In this document: positions 45,440-52,442 of the stretch, piece by piece
Layout of the letters: every line of letters begins with the position of its first letter
Position numbering within the stretch: position 1 is the first letter of the stretch
NCBI GenBank assembly: GCA_902769525.1
Contig: CACXPG010000007.1
Coordinates: 103,910 to 167,909, forward strand
Reading direction: 5' to 3'
Source of the DNA: an uncultured Bacteroidia bacterium
Lineage (GTDB): Bacteria; Bacteroidota; Bacteroidia; Bacteroidales; UBA932
Length of the DNA: 64,000 nucleotides
Made by a program: the position numbers and the translations under genes
Notes under the pieces: generated by a model
Database searches by the model: none
What the model was told of the DNA's origin: nothing
Seen by the model: the letters and a program-made list of their open reading frames with translations, nothing else

Positions 45440-46708
45440 ATGAAACGCGCAAGGCAAGACATAATATCGGAAGTGAGGGCAAAGGTGCCGGCATTGAATC
45501 TGAGGATGAACGGGGAGCCGCTCGTCTACCTGGACAATGCGGCAACTACCCAGAAGCCATCTCAAGTGCTTGATTTTCTCGGCGATGCGTTTGTGATAAG
45601 GAATGCCAACGTGCACCGCTCCATGTATGAGCTGTCAGACCTGTCCACAACGGCTTACGAAAGTGCCAGAGAAAAGACAAGGAGTTTCATAAACGCCCCT
45701 TCCCGGGAGAATGTTATATTCACATCGGGGACCACCGCTTCCATAAACCTTGTGGCCAGCTGTTTCTGCCAGAAGTTTGTCGGCAGGGGAGATGTTATTC
45801 TTATAGAGGGAGATTCTCACCACTCCAACATAGTGCCTTGGCAGATTGCGGCGCAAAAGGCCGGAGCCGAGGTTAAAGTAATCCCGACAGACGTGATGAC
45901 CGGCGGGGGAAGAAGCGGAAGAGTGGCCGTCGATGAACTTGAAAGCTTGCTTTCTGACAAAGTCAAGATACTGGCAATCACTCAGATATCCAATATTACA
46001 GGTCTTCATAATCCAGTAGGGGAGATTATTTCTGCGGCACACTCAAAGGGAATACCGGTTCTGGTGGACGGAGCGCAGGGAATTGTGCATTCACCGGTTG
46101 ACGTTCAGGCTATGGACTGCGACTTCTACGCCTTTTCCGCCCACAAGATTTACGGGGCGACCGGAGTGGGGGTTCTTTACGGAAAGAAAGATTTGCTGGA
46201 GGCTTTGCCTCCGTATATGGGCGGCGGCGATATGGTGGAGACGGTTACATACCAGAAGACTACATACGCTCCTCTGCCGCTGAAGTTTGAGGCCGGAACT
46301 CCGAATTTCATCGGCGCGTCATCGCTTTTGCCGGCCCTTGAATTCGCAGAGTATTTGAGAAACGGAGAAACGGGCGAAGCTGTAAAGGAAGAGGAAAAAG
46401 AGATAATTGCCTATATGCTCGACAAGCTTTCCGCTCCGGGAATTGAGCTGTACGGCAAACCTTCCGCAAAAGAAGAAAAGACACCTATTTTTACATTCAA
46501 CATTGAAAGCATAAATGCAGGTGACTTGGCTCAACTGCTTGACAAAATGGGTGTTGCAGTACGTTCTGGAATGATGTGCGCGGAGCCGCTTCTGAACAGT
46601 TTCGGCGTAACGTCGGCGCTAAGGGCTTCCTTTGCCCCGTACAACACGCTTGAAGAAGCCCGCGTCTTTATCAAATGCCTCGAAAGGGCAAGGATGATGC
46701 TGTCGTGA
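45440..46708 (+). CDS. sufS: Cysteine desulfurase SufS
   Basis: The start is set at 45440 (MKRARQDIISEVRAKVPAL); the frame is open 36 bases further up, into the promoter. The 422-residue PLP enzyme takes sulfur from cysteine for Fe-S cluster assembly. LDNAATTQKPSQVL near the N-terminus, the PLP lysine in DFYAFSAHKIYGATGVGVLYG and the catalytic Cys in RSGMMCAEPL are all visible. The position just before the Cys, usually His in RxGHHCA, is Met. The sulfur acceptor SufE is encoded next, 13 bp on. Confidence 0.94.
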   Translation: MKRARQDIISEVRAKVPALNLRMNGEPLVYLDNAATTQKPSQVLDFLGDAFVIRNANVHRSMYELSDLSTTAYESAREKTRSFINAPSRENVIFTSGTTASINLVASCFCQKFVGRGDVILIEGDSHHSNIVPWQIAAQKAGAEVKVIPTDVMTGGGRSGRVAVDELESLLSDKVKILAITQISNITGLHNPVGEIISAAHSKGIPVLVDGAQGIVHSPVDVQAMDCDFYAFSAHKIYGATGVGVLYGKKDLLEALPPYMGGGDMVETVTYQKTTYAPLPLKFEAGTPNFIGASSLLPALEFAEYLRNGETGEAVKEEEKEIIAYMLDKLSAPGIELYGKPSAKEEKTPIFTFNIESINAGDLAQLLDKMGVAVRSGMMCAEPLLNSFGVTSALRASFAPYNTLEEARVFIKCLERARMMLS

Positions 46709-46721
46709 TAAAAAAAGAAAT

Positions 46722-47465
46722 ATGACGATAAAAGAAATAGAACAGCAGATAGTCGAAGAGTTTTCCCTCTTTGATAACTGGATGGACAAATACCAGTATA
46801 TCATCGATTTAGGAAAATCAATGCCAGTGATAGATGAAGCCAGGAAAAAGGACGAGAACCTTATCAAGGGGTGTCAGAGCCGTGTGTGGCTGGACTGCAG
46901 GGAAGAAGACGGAAAACTGTATTTTTCGGCCGACAGCGACGCCATAATCACCAAGGGCATAATTTCTCTTCTGATCAGGGTTTATGACGGGCATACTCCG
47001 GACGAAATCCTGGAGTCGGAAATAGATTTCATAGACACGATAGGGCTGAGGAGCAACCTCTCTCCGACAAGAGCCAACGGCCTGGTTTCAATGATGAAGC
47101 AGATCAAGCTTTACGCTTTGGCTTTCAAGGAGAAGCAGGCATCGGGAGACAAATACAGCGTGGAAGATGTTCAGAAGAATGTCATCCGCGCCCTCAAGCA
47201 GGTTTTTGACCCTGAAATCCCTGTAAACGTGTATGACCTGGGCCTGATTTACGAGATCAAGGTAGGGGAGGACAAGAACGTTTTCATAAAGATGACCATG
47301 ACATCTCCGACCTGCCCGATGGCCGAAGATGTGGTAAACGACGTTAACAATGCCGTTTCAGACGCCCCCGGAGTCAAGGGAGTGCAGATTGAACTGACGT
47401 TTGAACCGGAATGGGATGAAAGCAGAATGAGCGAGGAGGCTCGTCTGGAACTAGGACTTATGTAA
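46722..47465 (+). CDS. SufE-SufT fusion protein
   Basis: The 247-residue protein joins two Fe-S assembly modules. Residues 1-140 are SufE, which accepts persulfide sulfur from SufS; its catalytic Cys51 is in LIKGCQSRVWL. Residues 145-247 are an MIP18/SufT (DUF59) domain with DPEIPVNVYDLGLIYEI (163-179) and MTSPTCPM (Cys198), a family that helps load or insert clusters. A 10-residue linker lies between. As I recall, the two are usually separate genes in Bacteroidota. It follows sufS by 13 bp and its stop overlaps the folK start (TAATG). Confidence 0.9.
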   Translation: MTIKEIEQQIVEEFSLFDNWMDKYQYIIDLGKSMPVIDEARKKDENLIKGCQSRVWLDCREEDGKLYFSADSDAIITKGIISLLIRVYDGHTPDEILESEIDFIDTIGLRSNLSPTRANGLVSMMKQIKLYALAFKEKQASGDKYSVEDVQKNVIRALKQVFDPEIPVNVYDLGLIYEIKVGEDKNVFIKMTMTSPTCPMAEDVVNDVNNAVSDAPGVKGVQIELTFEPEWDESRMSEEARLELGLM

Positions 47466-48028
47466 TGGGAAACGCTGAACTGTATAAAGTTGTACTGTTG
47501 CTGGGAAGCAATCTTCCGCTTGGAGAACTGTCGCCGGATCAGATAATTGAAGAGGCGGACAAGGAAATTGTGGATGCTCTTCTTCCCGATTACCTTGTCG
47601 TGGAATCGCTGGAAGACGCTGTATTTACGACCGAGATTATTTCAACCACGCCTTGCGGAGAGTTTGAACAGACAAAGGGGGCGGACGGCCAGGTTGTCCA
47701 GACCCCGGACTTCAGCAACCAGATACTTTGCTGCGTGACCGACAAGTCCATGACCGAGGTTCTGGACCAGACCCAGAGGATAGAGAAGCTGTTTGGACGG
47801 ATGAGAACCTACAAGGAAAAAAACGGGATTTATCAGAGCCGGACACTGGATATAGACATATTGCAGGCATTCAGGAGAGAGGGGGCGGACAAAGTAGCGG
47901 ACAACGGGGCGGACAAAACCACCGTATGGACTGAAATAACGATGAATACACCAAGGTTGACAATTCCGCATCCACAGATAGGCACAAGACCTTTTGTGAG
48001 TGTTTTGTTGAATAAAGTGAAAATATAA
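47465..48028 (+). CDS. folK: HPPK (FolK)-family protein with repeat insertions
   Basis: The 187-residue protein is a 2-amino-4-hydroxy-6-hydroxymethyldihydropteridine pyrophosphokinase homologue for folate synthesis. LLLGSNLP at the N-terminus, RTLDIDIL (metal-binding Asp pair) and LTIPHPQIGTRPFV at the C-terminus are the family landmarks. Two loops look enlarged: around EQTKGADGQVVQ (residues 70-81) and between DIDIL and LTIPH, where a 36-bp triplet of the 12-bp unit encodes GADKVADNGADK. The active-site residues are intact, so function is probable. It overlaps the SufE-SufT stop by one base. Confidence 0.85.
   Translation: MGNAELYKVVLLLGSNLPLGELSPDQIIEEADKEIVDALLPDYLVVESLEDAVFTTEIISTTPCGEFEQTKGADGQVVQTPDFSNQILCCVTDKSMTEVLDQTQRIEKLFGRMRTYKEKNGIYQSRTLDIDILQAFRREGADKVADNGADKTTVWTEITMNTPRLTIPHPQIGTRPFVSVLLNKVKI
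47678..47689 (+). repeat. Degenerate 12-bp repeat unit in folK (GGGGCGGACGGC)
   Basis: The unit is in frame as GADG and preceded by ACAAAG, resembling the end of another copy. It sits in a surface loop upstream of the main folK array. Confidence 0.5.
47882..47917 (+). repeat. Three tandem 12-bp units inside folK
   Basis: GGGGCGGACAAA, GTAGCGGACAAC and GGGGCGGACAAA follow each other, in frame as GADK-VADN-GADK. The outer two units are identical to each other and to the second unit at 7201-7212. Confidence 0.85.
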
Positions 48029-48039
48029 ATAGCGTAAAT

Positions 48040-49578
48040 ATGACACAAGAAGAAGTTTTCAAAAATCTGATTTCCCATACCAAGGAGTATGGTTTCATAT
48101 TTCCGTCCAGTGAGATTTATGACGGACTGAGCGCAGTGTATGACTACGGCCAGATGGGAAGCGAACTCAAGGCTAACATCAAGAAATACTGGTGGGATTC
48201 TATGGTCAAGCTCAACGAGAATATCGTCGGCATTGACTCCTGCATTTTCATGCACCCTAAAATCTGGAAGGCCTCCGGTCACGTGGACGCTTTCAACGAT
48301 CCGCTGATTGACAACAAGGATTCCAAGAAGAGGTATCGCGCAGATGTTCTGATCGAGGATTACATTGCGAAAATAGAAGCCAAGATAGATAAGGAGGTTG
48401 CCAAGGGAAAGAAGAGGTTCGGTGACGCTTTTGACGAGGCTCAGTTCCGCGCCACAAACCCTAATGTCCTGCGCGAGCAGAAAAAGGCCGACGAGGTAAG
48501 GGAGAGGATGGCGAAGGCTCTCAACGAGAACGACCTTCCGGGCCTGAGGCAGATAATCATAGACTGCGAGATTGTAGACCCTATATCCGGAACCCGCAAC
48601 TGGACAGAAGTAAGACAGTTCAACCTTATGTTCTCCACCCAGCTGGGAAACATTTCCGGAGAGGACGGCACGCTGTATCTCCGCCCGGAAACGGCACAGG
48701 GAATCTTTGTCAATTTCCTCAATGTTCAGAAGAGCGGCAGAATGAAGATCCCGTTTGGAATAGCCCAGATCGGAAAGGCTTTCAGAAATGAGATTGTAGC
48801 CCGCCAGTTCATTTTCAGGATGAGGGAGTTCGAGCAGATGGAGATGCAGTTCTTCGTTCGTCCGGGAGAAGAACTCGAATGGTTCCGCCACTGGAAGCAG
48901 AAGAGGCTCGCATGGCATCTTGCAATCGGAATGGGAGAGGAGAACTACCGCTTCCACGACCACGAGAAACTGGCTCACTACGCCAACGCCGCAACCGACA
49001 TCGAGTTCAACTTCCCGTTCGGCTTCAAGGAGCTTGAGGGAGTTCATTCAAGAACCGACTTCGACCTTGGCCGTCACCAGGAATTCAGCGGCAGGAAGAT
49101 TCAGTACTTTGATCCTGAGCAGAACACCAGCTATGTGCCTTACGTGATAGAGACTTCTATCGGTGTGGACAGGACGGTTCTTGCCGTGCTGAGCGCAGCT
49201 TACCGCCAGGAGAAACTGGAGAACGGAGAGGAAAGAGTTGTGATGAGATTCCATCCGGCCCTGGCTCCGGTGAAAGTTGCTGTATTGCCTCTTGTAAAGA
49301 AAGAAGAGCTTACAACTGTAGCCCAGAAGATTATGGACGAGCTAAAGTTCGACTTCAACTGCCAGTACGAGGAAAAAGACACCATCGGAAGACGCTACCG
49401 TCGCCAGGATGCGATCGGAACGCCTTATTGCGTTACAGTTGACTTTGATTCAGTCTCTGACGGAAAGGTGACTCTCAGGGACCGCGATACGATGAGCCAG
49501 GAGAGAGTTCCAATCGCCGAGCTTCATTCTATCGTTGAGAAGAAGGTGTCTATGAAGAGGTTACTGGAGAAAATCTAG
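48040..49578 (+). CDS. glyS: Glycine--tRNA ligase, dimeric type
   Basis: The 512-residue class II synthetase is the single-chain alpha2 type, not the two-subunit alpha/beta type. The N-terminal motif 1 region is KNLISHTKEYGFIFPSSEIYDGLSAVYDYGQMGSELK (by position), motif 2 is around IGKAFRNEIVARQFIFRMREFEQME and motif 3 near SIGVDRTVLAVL. The C-terminal anticodon-binding domain starts near FHPALAPVKVAVLPL and ends DRDTMSQERVPIAEL. It lies 11 bp after folK. Confidence 0.96.
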   Translation: MTQEEVFKNLISHTKEYGFIFPSSEIYDGLSAVYDYGQMGSELKANIKKYWWDSMVKLNENIVGIDSCIFMHPKIWKASGHVDAFNDPLIDNKDSKKRYRADVLIEDYIAKIEAKIDKEVAKGKKRFGDAFDEAQFRATNPNVLREQKKADEVRERMAKALNENDLPGLRQIIIDCEIVDPISGTRNWTEVRQFNLMFSTQLGNISGEDGTLYLRPETAQGIFVNFLNVQKSGRMKIPFGIAQIGKAFRNEIVARQFIFRMREFEQMEMQFFVRPGEELEWFRHWKQKRLAWHLAIGMGEENYRFHDHEKLAHYANAATDIEFNFPFGFKELEGVHSRTDFDLGRHQEFSGRKIQYFDPEQNTSYVPYVIETSIGVDRTVLAVLSAAYRQEKLENGEERVVMRFHPALAPVKVAVLPLVKKEELTTVAQKIMDELKFDFNCQYEEKDTIGRRYRRQDAIGTPYCVTVDFDSVSDGKVTLRDRDTMSQERVPIAELHSIVEKKVSMKRLLEKI

Positions 49579-49630
49579 TCTGCAGAAGTGGATATTTTTG
49601 AAAAAAATTTGTTAATTCAAAAAAACCTTA

Positions 49631-49638
49631 TACTTTTG
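49631..49638 (+). promoter_or_regulatory. -7 promoter box TACTTTTG for tRNA-Pro
   Basis: An exact TAnnTTTG match with a TTG 19 bases upstream (49609-49611), fitting the Bacteroidota -33/-7 pair. It lies 18 bases before the tRNA. Confidence 0.65.
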
Positions 49639-49656
49639 CAGTCCCAATTAGGGAAT

Positions 49657-49734
49657 CGGGGTGTGGCGCAGTTGGCTTAGCGCACCTGCTTTGGGAGCAG
49701 GGGGTCCTCCGTTCGAGTCGGAGTACCCCGACCA
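49657..49734 (+). tRNA. tRNA-Pro (anticodon TGG), CCA encoded
   Basis: A full cloverleaf can be drawn: acceptor CGGGGTG with TACCCCG, D-stem GCGC with GCGC, anticodon stem CCTGC with GCAGG around loop TTTGGGA (anticodon TGG at 49692-49694), and T-arm CTCCG-TTCGAGT-CGGAG. Discriminator A is followed by a genomic CCA. Confidence 0.97.
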
Positions 49735-49762
49735 CAAGATCGTTTTCATACTATGTTTTTTT

Positions 49763-49799
49763 GACCAATTGCGGGTTCTCCGCAGTTGGTCTTTTTTTT
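49763..49799 (+). terminator. Terminator after tRNA-Pro
   Basis: GACCAATTGCG and CGCAGTTGGTC arms form a hairpin followed by eight T. It also separates the tRNA from the convergent regulator gene. Confidence 0.85.
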
Positions 49800-49800
49800 G

Positions 49801-51573
49801 TCATAGCCTTGAAATTACATCCTGGAGATCTTCCTGGGTTTGGCAGCCTGTCAGGGTGCGGATTCTACGCTTGGTCCTTCCGACACTGTCTTTGTCTATG
49901 CCAAGTATCTTGCCGATCTGCTTGTTGTCCAGACCGAGGAAAATCAGGGCCGCAACCTTTTCGTAAGTAGGGGTCGCCTTCCTTCCCAGCGCCTTGTTTA
50001 AATTGGCGAAAAAGTCCGGATGAACCTCGGCGAATTTCTCGCGGAAAGCCAACCATCCGTCTTCTCCTGAAAGGTCTTTAGGGGTGCCGTCTTCTCCCAG
50101 CAGTCCCTTGGTCTTCAGGCTGTCAGCCATGTGGTCCAGCTGCTCTGAAGCTTTTTCTTTCTGCTTCTGCTCGTGCTGGCGGGCTATCCTGCGGTGAATT
50201 TTCATCCTGAAACGCTTTCTTCCGGCCACCATAACCGCGATAATTGCCAAAAGGACTGCTGCCACCACAATCAGCCAGGTCCAGCTTCTTTTTGTCGCCT
50301 TCTCGCTCTGGACGGTGTTTATGTCGTTCTGGATCTGGAGAAGCTCGTGCTCGGTCCTGGTCTTGAGAAGTTCCACGTCCTGCCTGGATGCCTGGATCTT
50401 TTCCTGGAGCATCTGGAGTTTTCTTTTGCAGATGGAGGCGCTGTCTTCCTGACCCGTGTCCTGAAAGGCTTTTGCAAGCTCGTCATAGACTTTTGTCTGC
50501 AGGAGCGGGAATCTTTTGGTTGTGGCGAAGCGCCTTGCCTGCTTGAGGTCAGATATGGCTTTTTTGCCGTCGCCCGTTCCCATCTGAAGCTGCCCCATGC
50601 CAAGGTATGCGTAGATAATGTCTGAGGTGTCTTTGGCTTTTATGGAACTGTTGAGATATGCCTCCAGGTTTTCTTTTGCCTGTGCAAACTGCTGCCATTT
50701 TGCCTGCACTATCCCCAATTTTCCGGAGGCCCTTTCCTTGAGCCTTGCAATCAGGGCGGCGTCTGATGGTTCGGCGAGGCTGTCTGAAGCAACAGAGAGC
50801 ATGTTTTCAAACATCGCCGAGCAGCTGTCCCACTGGCTGATTTCCATATAAGAGGTACCAACCATATCCATTGTCGAGAGTCTTGTCGCCAGGAGATTTC
50901 CGGCAGAATCTTCCGGAATGTTTTCCAGATACAGGCTTCCGTACTTTATGGCGTCTCTCCAGTCTTCTGCCCTGAAGAAAACGTCGGCCAGTTCAAAGTA
51001 GTTCTTGGGCGTGTAATAATCTTTTTCTCGATCTTTTTTCTGAAGCAGACCTATGGCCTTAGTGTCATAGATTGCCGAGCGGAGCGGCTCGTCCGAAGTC
51101 AGTTCAGACATCACGATATACAGCTCCGCCAGCAGAGTCTGGTCATTAAGGCCGGCTGCTTTTCTCATGGCGCCTATACCTTCGGCTTCCAGATACTCTT
51201 TCTTGTCCGAGCCGTAGAGTATCTTGCCGTAAATCTCATATAGAGTGTTGCGGACCTCAACTCTTGTGGACGGGTTCTTCTTGGCATAATCCCTGAGGGC
51301 GTTCAGCGTTCCGAGGAAGTCCATATATGACTCCTGGAAATTCTCAGAAGTGTCTGCCTGTTTTCTTGCCGCCAGAGTATCCTGGTAATAAGCCCTGCAA
51401 GCGTTGGTCTGGTTCTGGTCGGCAGTTTTCCAGGCTTCTATGATGCTGGAAATATCCTTGTCCGCCCCTTTGTCCGTACAGGCGGACAATGCGGCGAAAA
51501 ATATGGACAACGCTCCGCAAATAAAGGCTCTGGAAGCGTTGTCCACAATTATTTTCAAGAAATGTCTTTTCAT
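49801..51573 (-). CDS. Membrane TPR regulator with C-terminal LuxR-like HTH
   Basis: The 590-residue protein starts with a hydrophobic signal region and a lipobox-like LSAC (Cys32), followed at once by the repeat-encoded TDKGADKD. Residues 40-400 are helical and TPR-like (for example AKENLEAYLNSSIKAKDTSDIIYAYLGMGQLQMG). Then come a coiled coil (QEKIQASRQDVELLKTRTEHELLQIQ, by position), one membrane helix (WTWLIVVAAVLLAIIAVMVAG, about 425-445), a second coil, and a GerE-type HTH (TPTYEKVAALIFLGLDNKQIGKILGIDKDSVGRTKRRIR). This is a one-component membrane regulator common in Bacteroidota. The signal is unknown. The lipobox may instead be the end of a cleaved signal peptide. Confidence 0.82.
   Translation of the reverse strand: MKRHFLKIIVDNASRAFICGALSIFFAALSACTDKGADKDISSIIEAWKTADQNQTNACRAYYQDTLAARKQADTSENFQESYMDFLGTLNALRDYAKKNPSTRVEVRNTLYEIYGKILYGSDKKEYLEAEGIGAMRKAAGLNDQTLLAELYIVMSELTSDEPLRSAIYDTKAIGLLQKKDREKDYYTPKNYFELADVFFRAEDWRDAIKYGSLYLENIPEDSAGNLLATRLSTMDMVGTSYMEISQWDSCSAMFENMLSVASDSLAEPSDAALIARLKERASGKLGIVQAKWQQFAQAKENLEAYLNSSIKAKDTSDIIYAYLGMGQLQMGTGDGKKAISDLKQARRFATTKRFPLLQTKVYDELAKAFQDTGQEDSASICKRKLQMLQEKIQASRQDVELLKTRTEHELLQIQNDINTVQSEKATKRSWTWLIVVAAVLLAIIAVMVAGRKRFRMKIHRRIARQHEQKQKEKASEQLDHMADSLKTKGLLGEDGTPKDLSGEDGWLAFREKFAEVHPDFFANLNKALGRKATPTYEKVAALIFLGLDNKQIGKILGIDKDSVGRTKRRIRTLTGCQTQEDLQDVISRL
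51457..51480 (-). repeat. Two 12-bp units at the start of the mature TPR-HTH protein
   Basis: On the minus strand TGTACGGACAAA is followed by GGGGCGGACAAG, encoding CTDK-GADK. Together with GGCGGACAA on the plus strand at 51481-51489 the region forms an inverted repeat with 9-bp arms (TTGTCCGCC at 51459-51467). Confidence 0.75.
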
Positions 51574-51611
51574 ATAACTCTGCGATTCAGGGATTTAATA
51601 TTCCAGAAACT

Positions 51612-51623
51612 CTTGTCCGCCCC
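51612..51623 (-). repeat. Single 12-bp repeat unit upstream of the TPR-HTH gene
   Basis: GGGGCGGACAAG, identical to one of the units inside the gene, lies 38 bp before its ATG in the 78-bp gap, outside any coding frame. Confidence 0.7.
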
Positions 51624-51651
51624 TAAACCGCGAGTTAAAGATAAGCAAATA

Positions 51652-52305
51652 TTATTCCGCGAAGTACTTTATGGTTCTCTTTTCAACAGTACCGTTGCTT
51701 GTCTTCCTTTCTGTCCAGTTGCCCATCTCGTCAACGGCGGTATATTCATAGGAAATGGAGTAGTTCTGGGTAACTTCCTTGCCCTCGTTCTCATAGTCCG
51801 GGTGAACCTCCCTTACATCCACCTTTATAGGATTCCTGTCTTTTCCATAGGTAAATGTATAATGGTATTCGGACTCTATGCCCATCATTCCATAGGCAGA
51901 AAAACTTACGACCCTGTCCTGATCGTCATATTTAATGTCGCTGAAGCTGGACTCCCAGAATCCCGCAGAAACAAGTCTTCCCTTAGTGTCATACTTGCAT
52001 TCAACATATTCTTCTCCACCTCCGTCTTCGTCATCCGTATCCAGCTTGAGAACCCGGAGGTCTCCCTCCTTCTCCTCTTTGTACTTGATACCGTTGACAA
52101 AAAACTGTCCCTCTTTGTTAAACTCAGGCTTCTGTCCGAGGAAAATAAATTCCTGATAGACATCTTCCAGATCTACGCACTCCACATTTCCGGCAACTTC
52201 ATAGAATGCGCGGTCTCCTATCGGATAGGTCTGTTCCGCCTTTTTGTTTTCCGTGCAGGCTGCCGCCAGAACGATGGCAAGAGCAGCAACAATTATTCTT
52301 TTCAT
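51652..52305 (-). CDS. Hypothetical lipoprotein with YD/RHS-like repeats
   Basis: The 217-residue protein has a clear lipobox (LAAAC, Cys17) and then beta-rich sequence with spaced Tyr-Asp words (KYDTKGRLVS, KYDDQDRVVSFSAYG, TFTYGKDRNPI), like the YD repeats of RHS proteins and of many Bacteroidales surface lipoproteins. A Gly/Glu/Asp-rich stretch (DTDDEDGGGEEYVE) lies in the middle. I do not recognise a specific function. It is probably an outer-membrane or periplasmic lipoprotein. It has its own -7 box and lies upstream of the TPR-HTH gene on the same strand. Confidence 0.7.
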   Translation of the reverse strand: MKRIIVAALAIVLAAACTENKKAEQTYPIGDRAFYEVAGNVECVDLEDVYQEFIFLGQKPEFNKEGQFFVNGIKYKEEKEGDLRVLKLDTDDEDGGGEEYVECKYDTKGRLVSAGFWESSFSDIKYDDQDRVVSFSAYGMMGIESEYHYTFTYGKDRNPIKVDVREVHPDYENEGKEVTQNYSISYEYTAVDEMGNWTERKTSNGTVEKRTIKYFAE

Positions 52306-52333
52306 AATTCAAGGTATTTATTAGTGACAAATA

Positions 52334-52341
52334 CAAAAATA
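52334..52341 (-). promoter_or_regulatory. -7 promoter box TATTTTTG for the lipoprotein gene
   Basis: An exact TAnnTTTG match, 28 bases upstream of the lipoprotein ATG. Confidence 0.55.
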
Positions 52342-52442
52342 CAAAAAATGGACTAATACGTGACAGCGCGGATAGACATTCCCGAGTATTCTTGCCTATG
52401 TTTTAAAAAAGCCGTATCTTTCAATGTCAATTGATCACTGCT

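Noticed and set aside
47833..49047. A 404-codon open frame on the minus strand
   Set aside because: Antisense to folK and glyS, both clearly real; long shadow frames are common in this codon usage.
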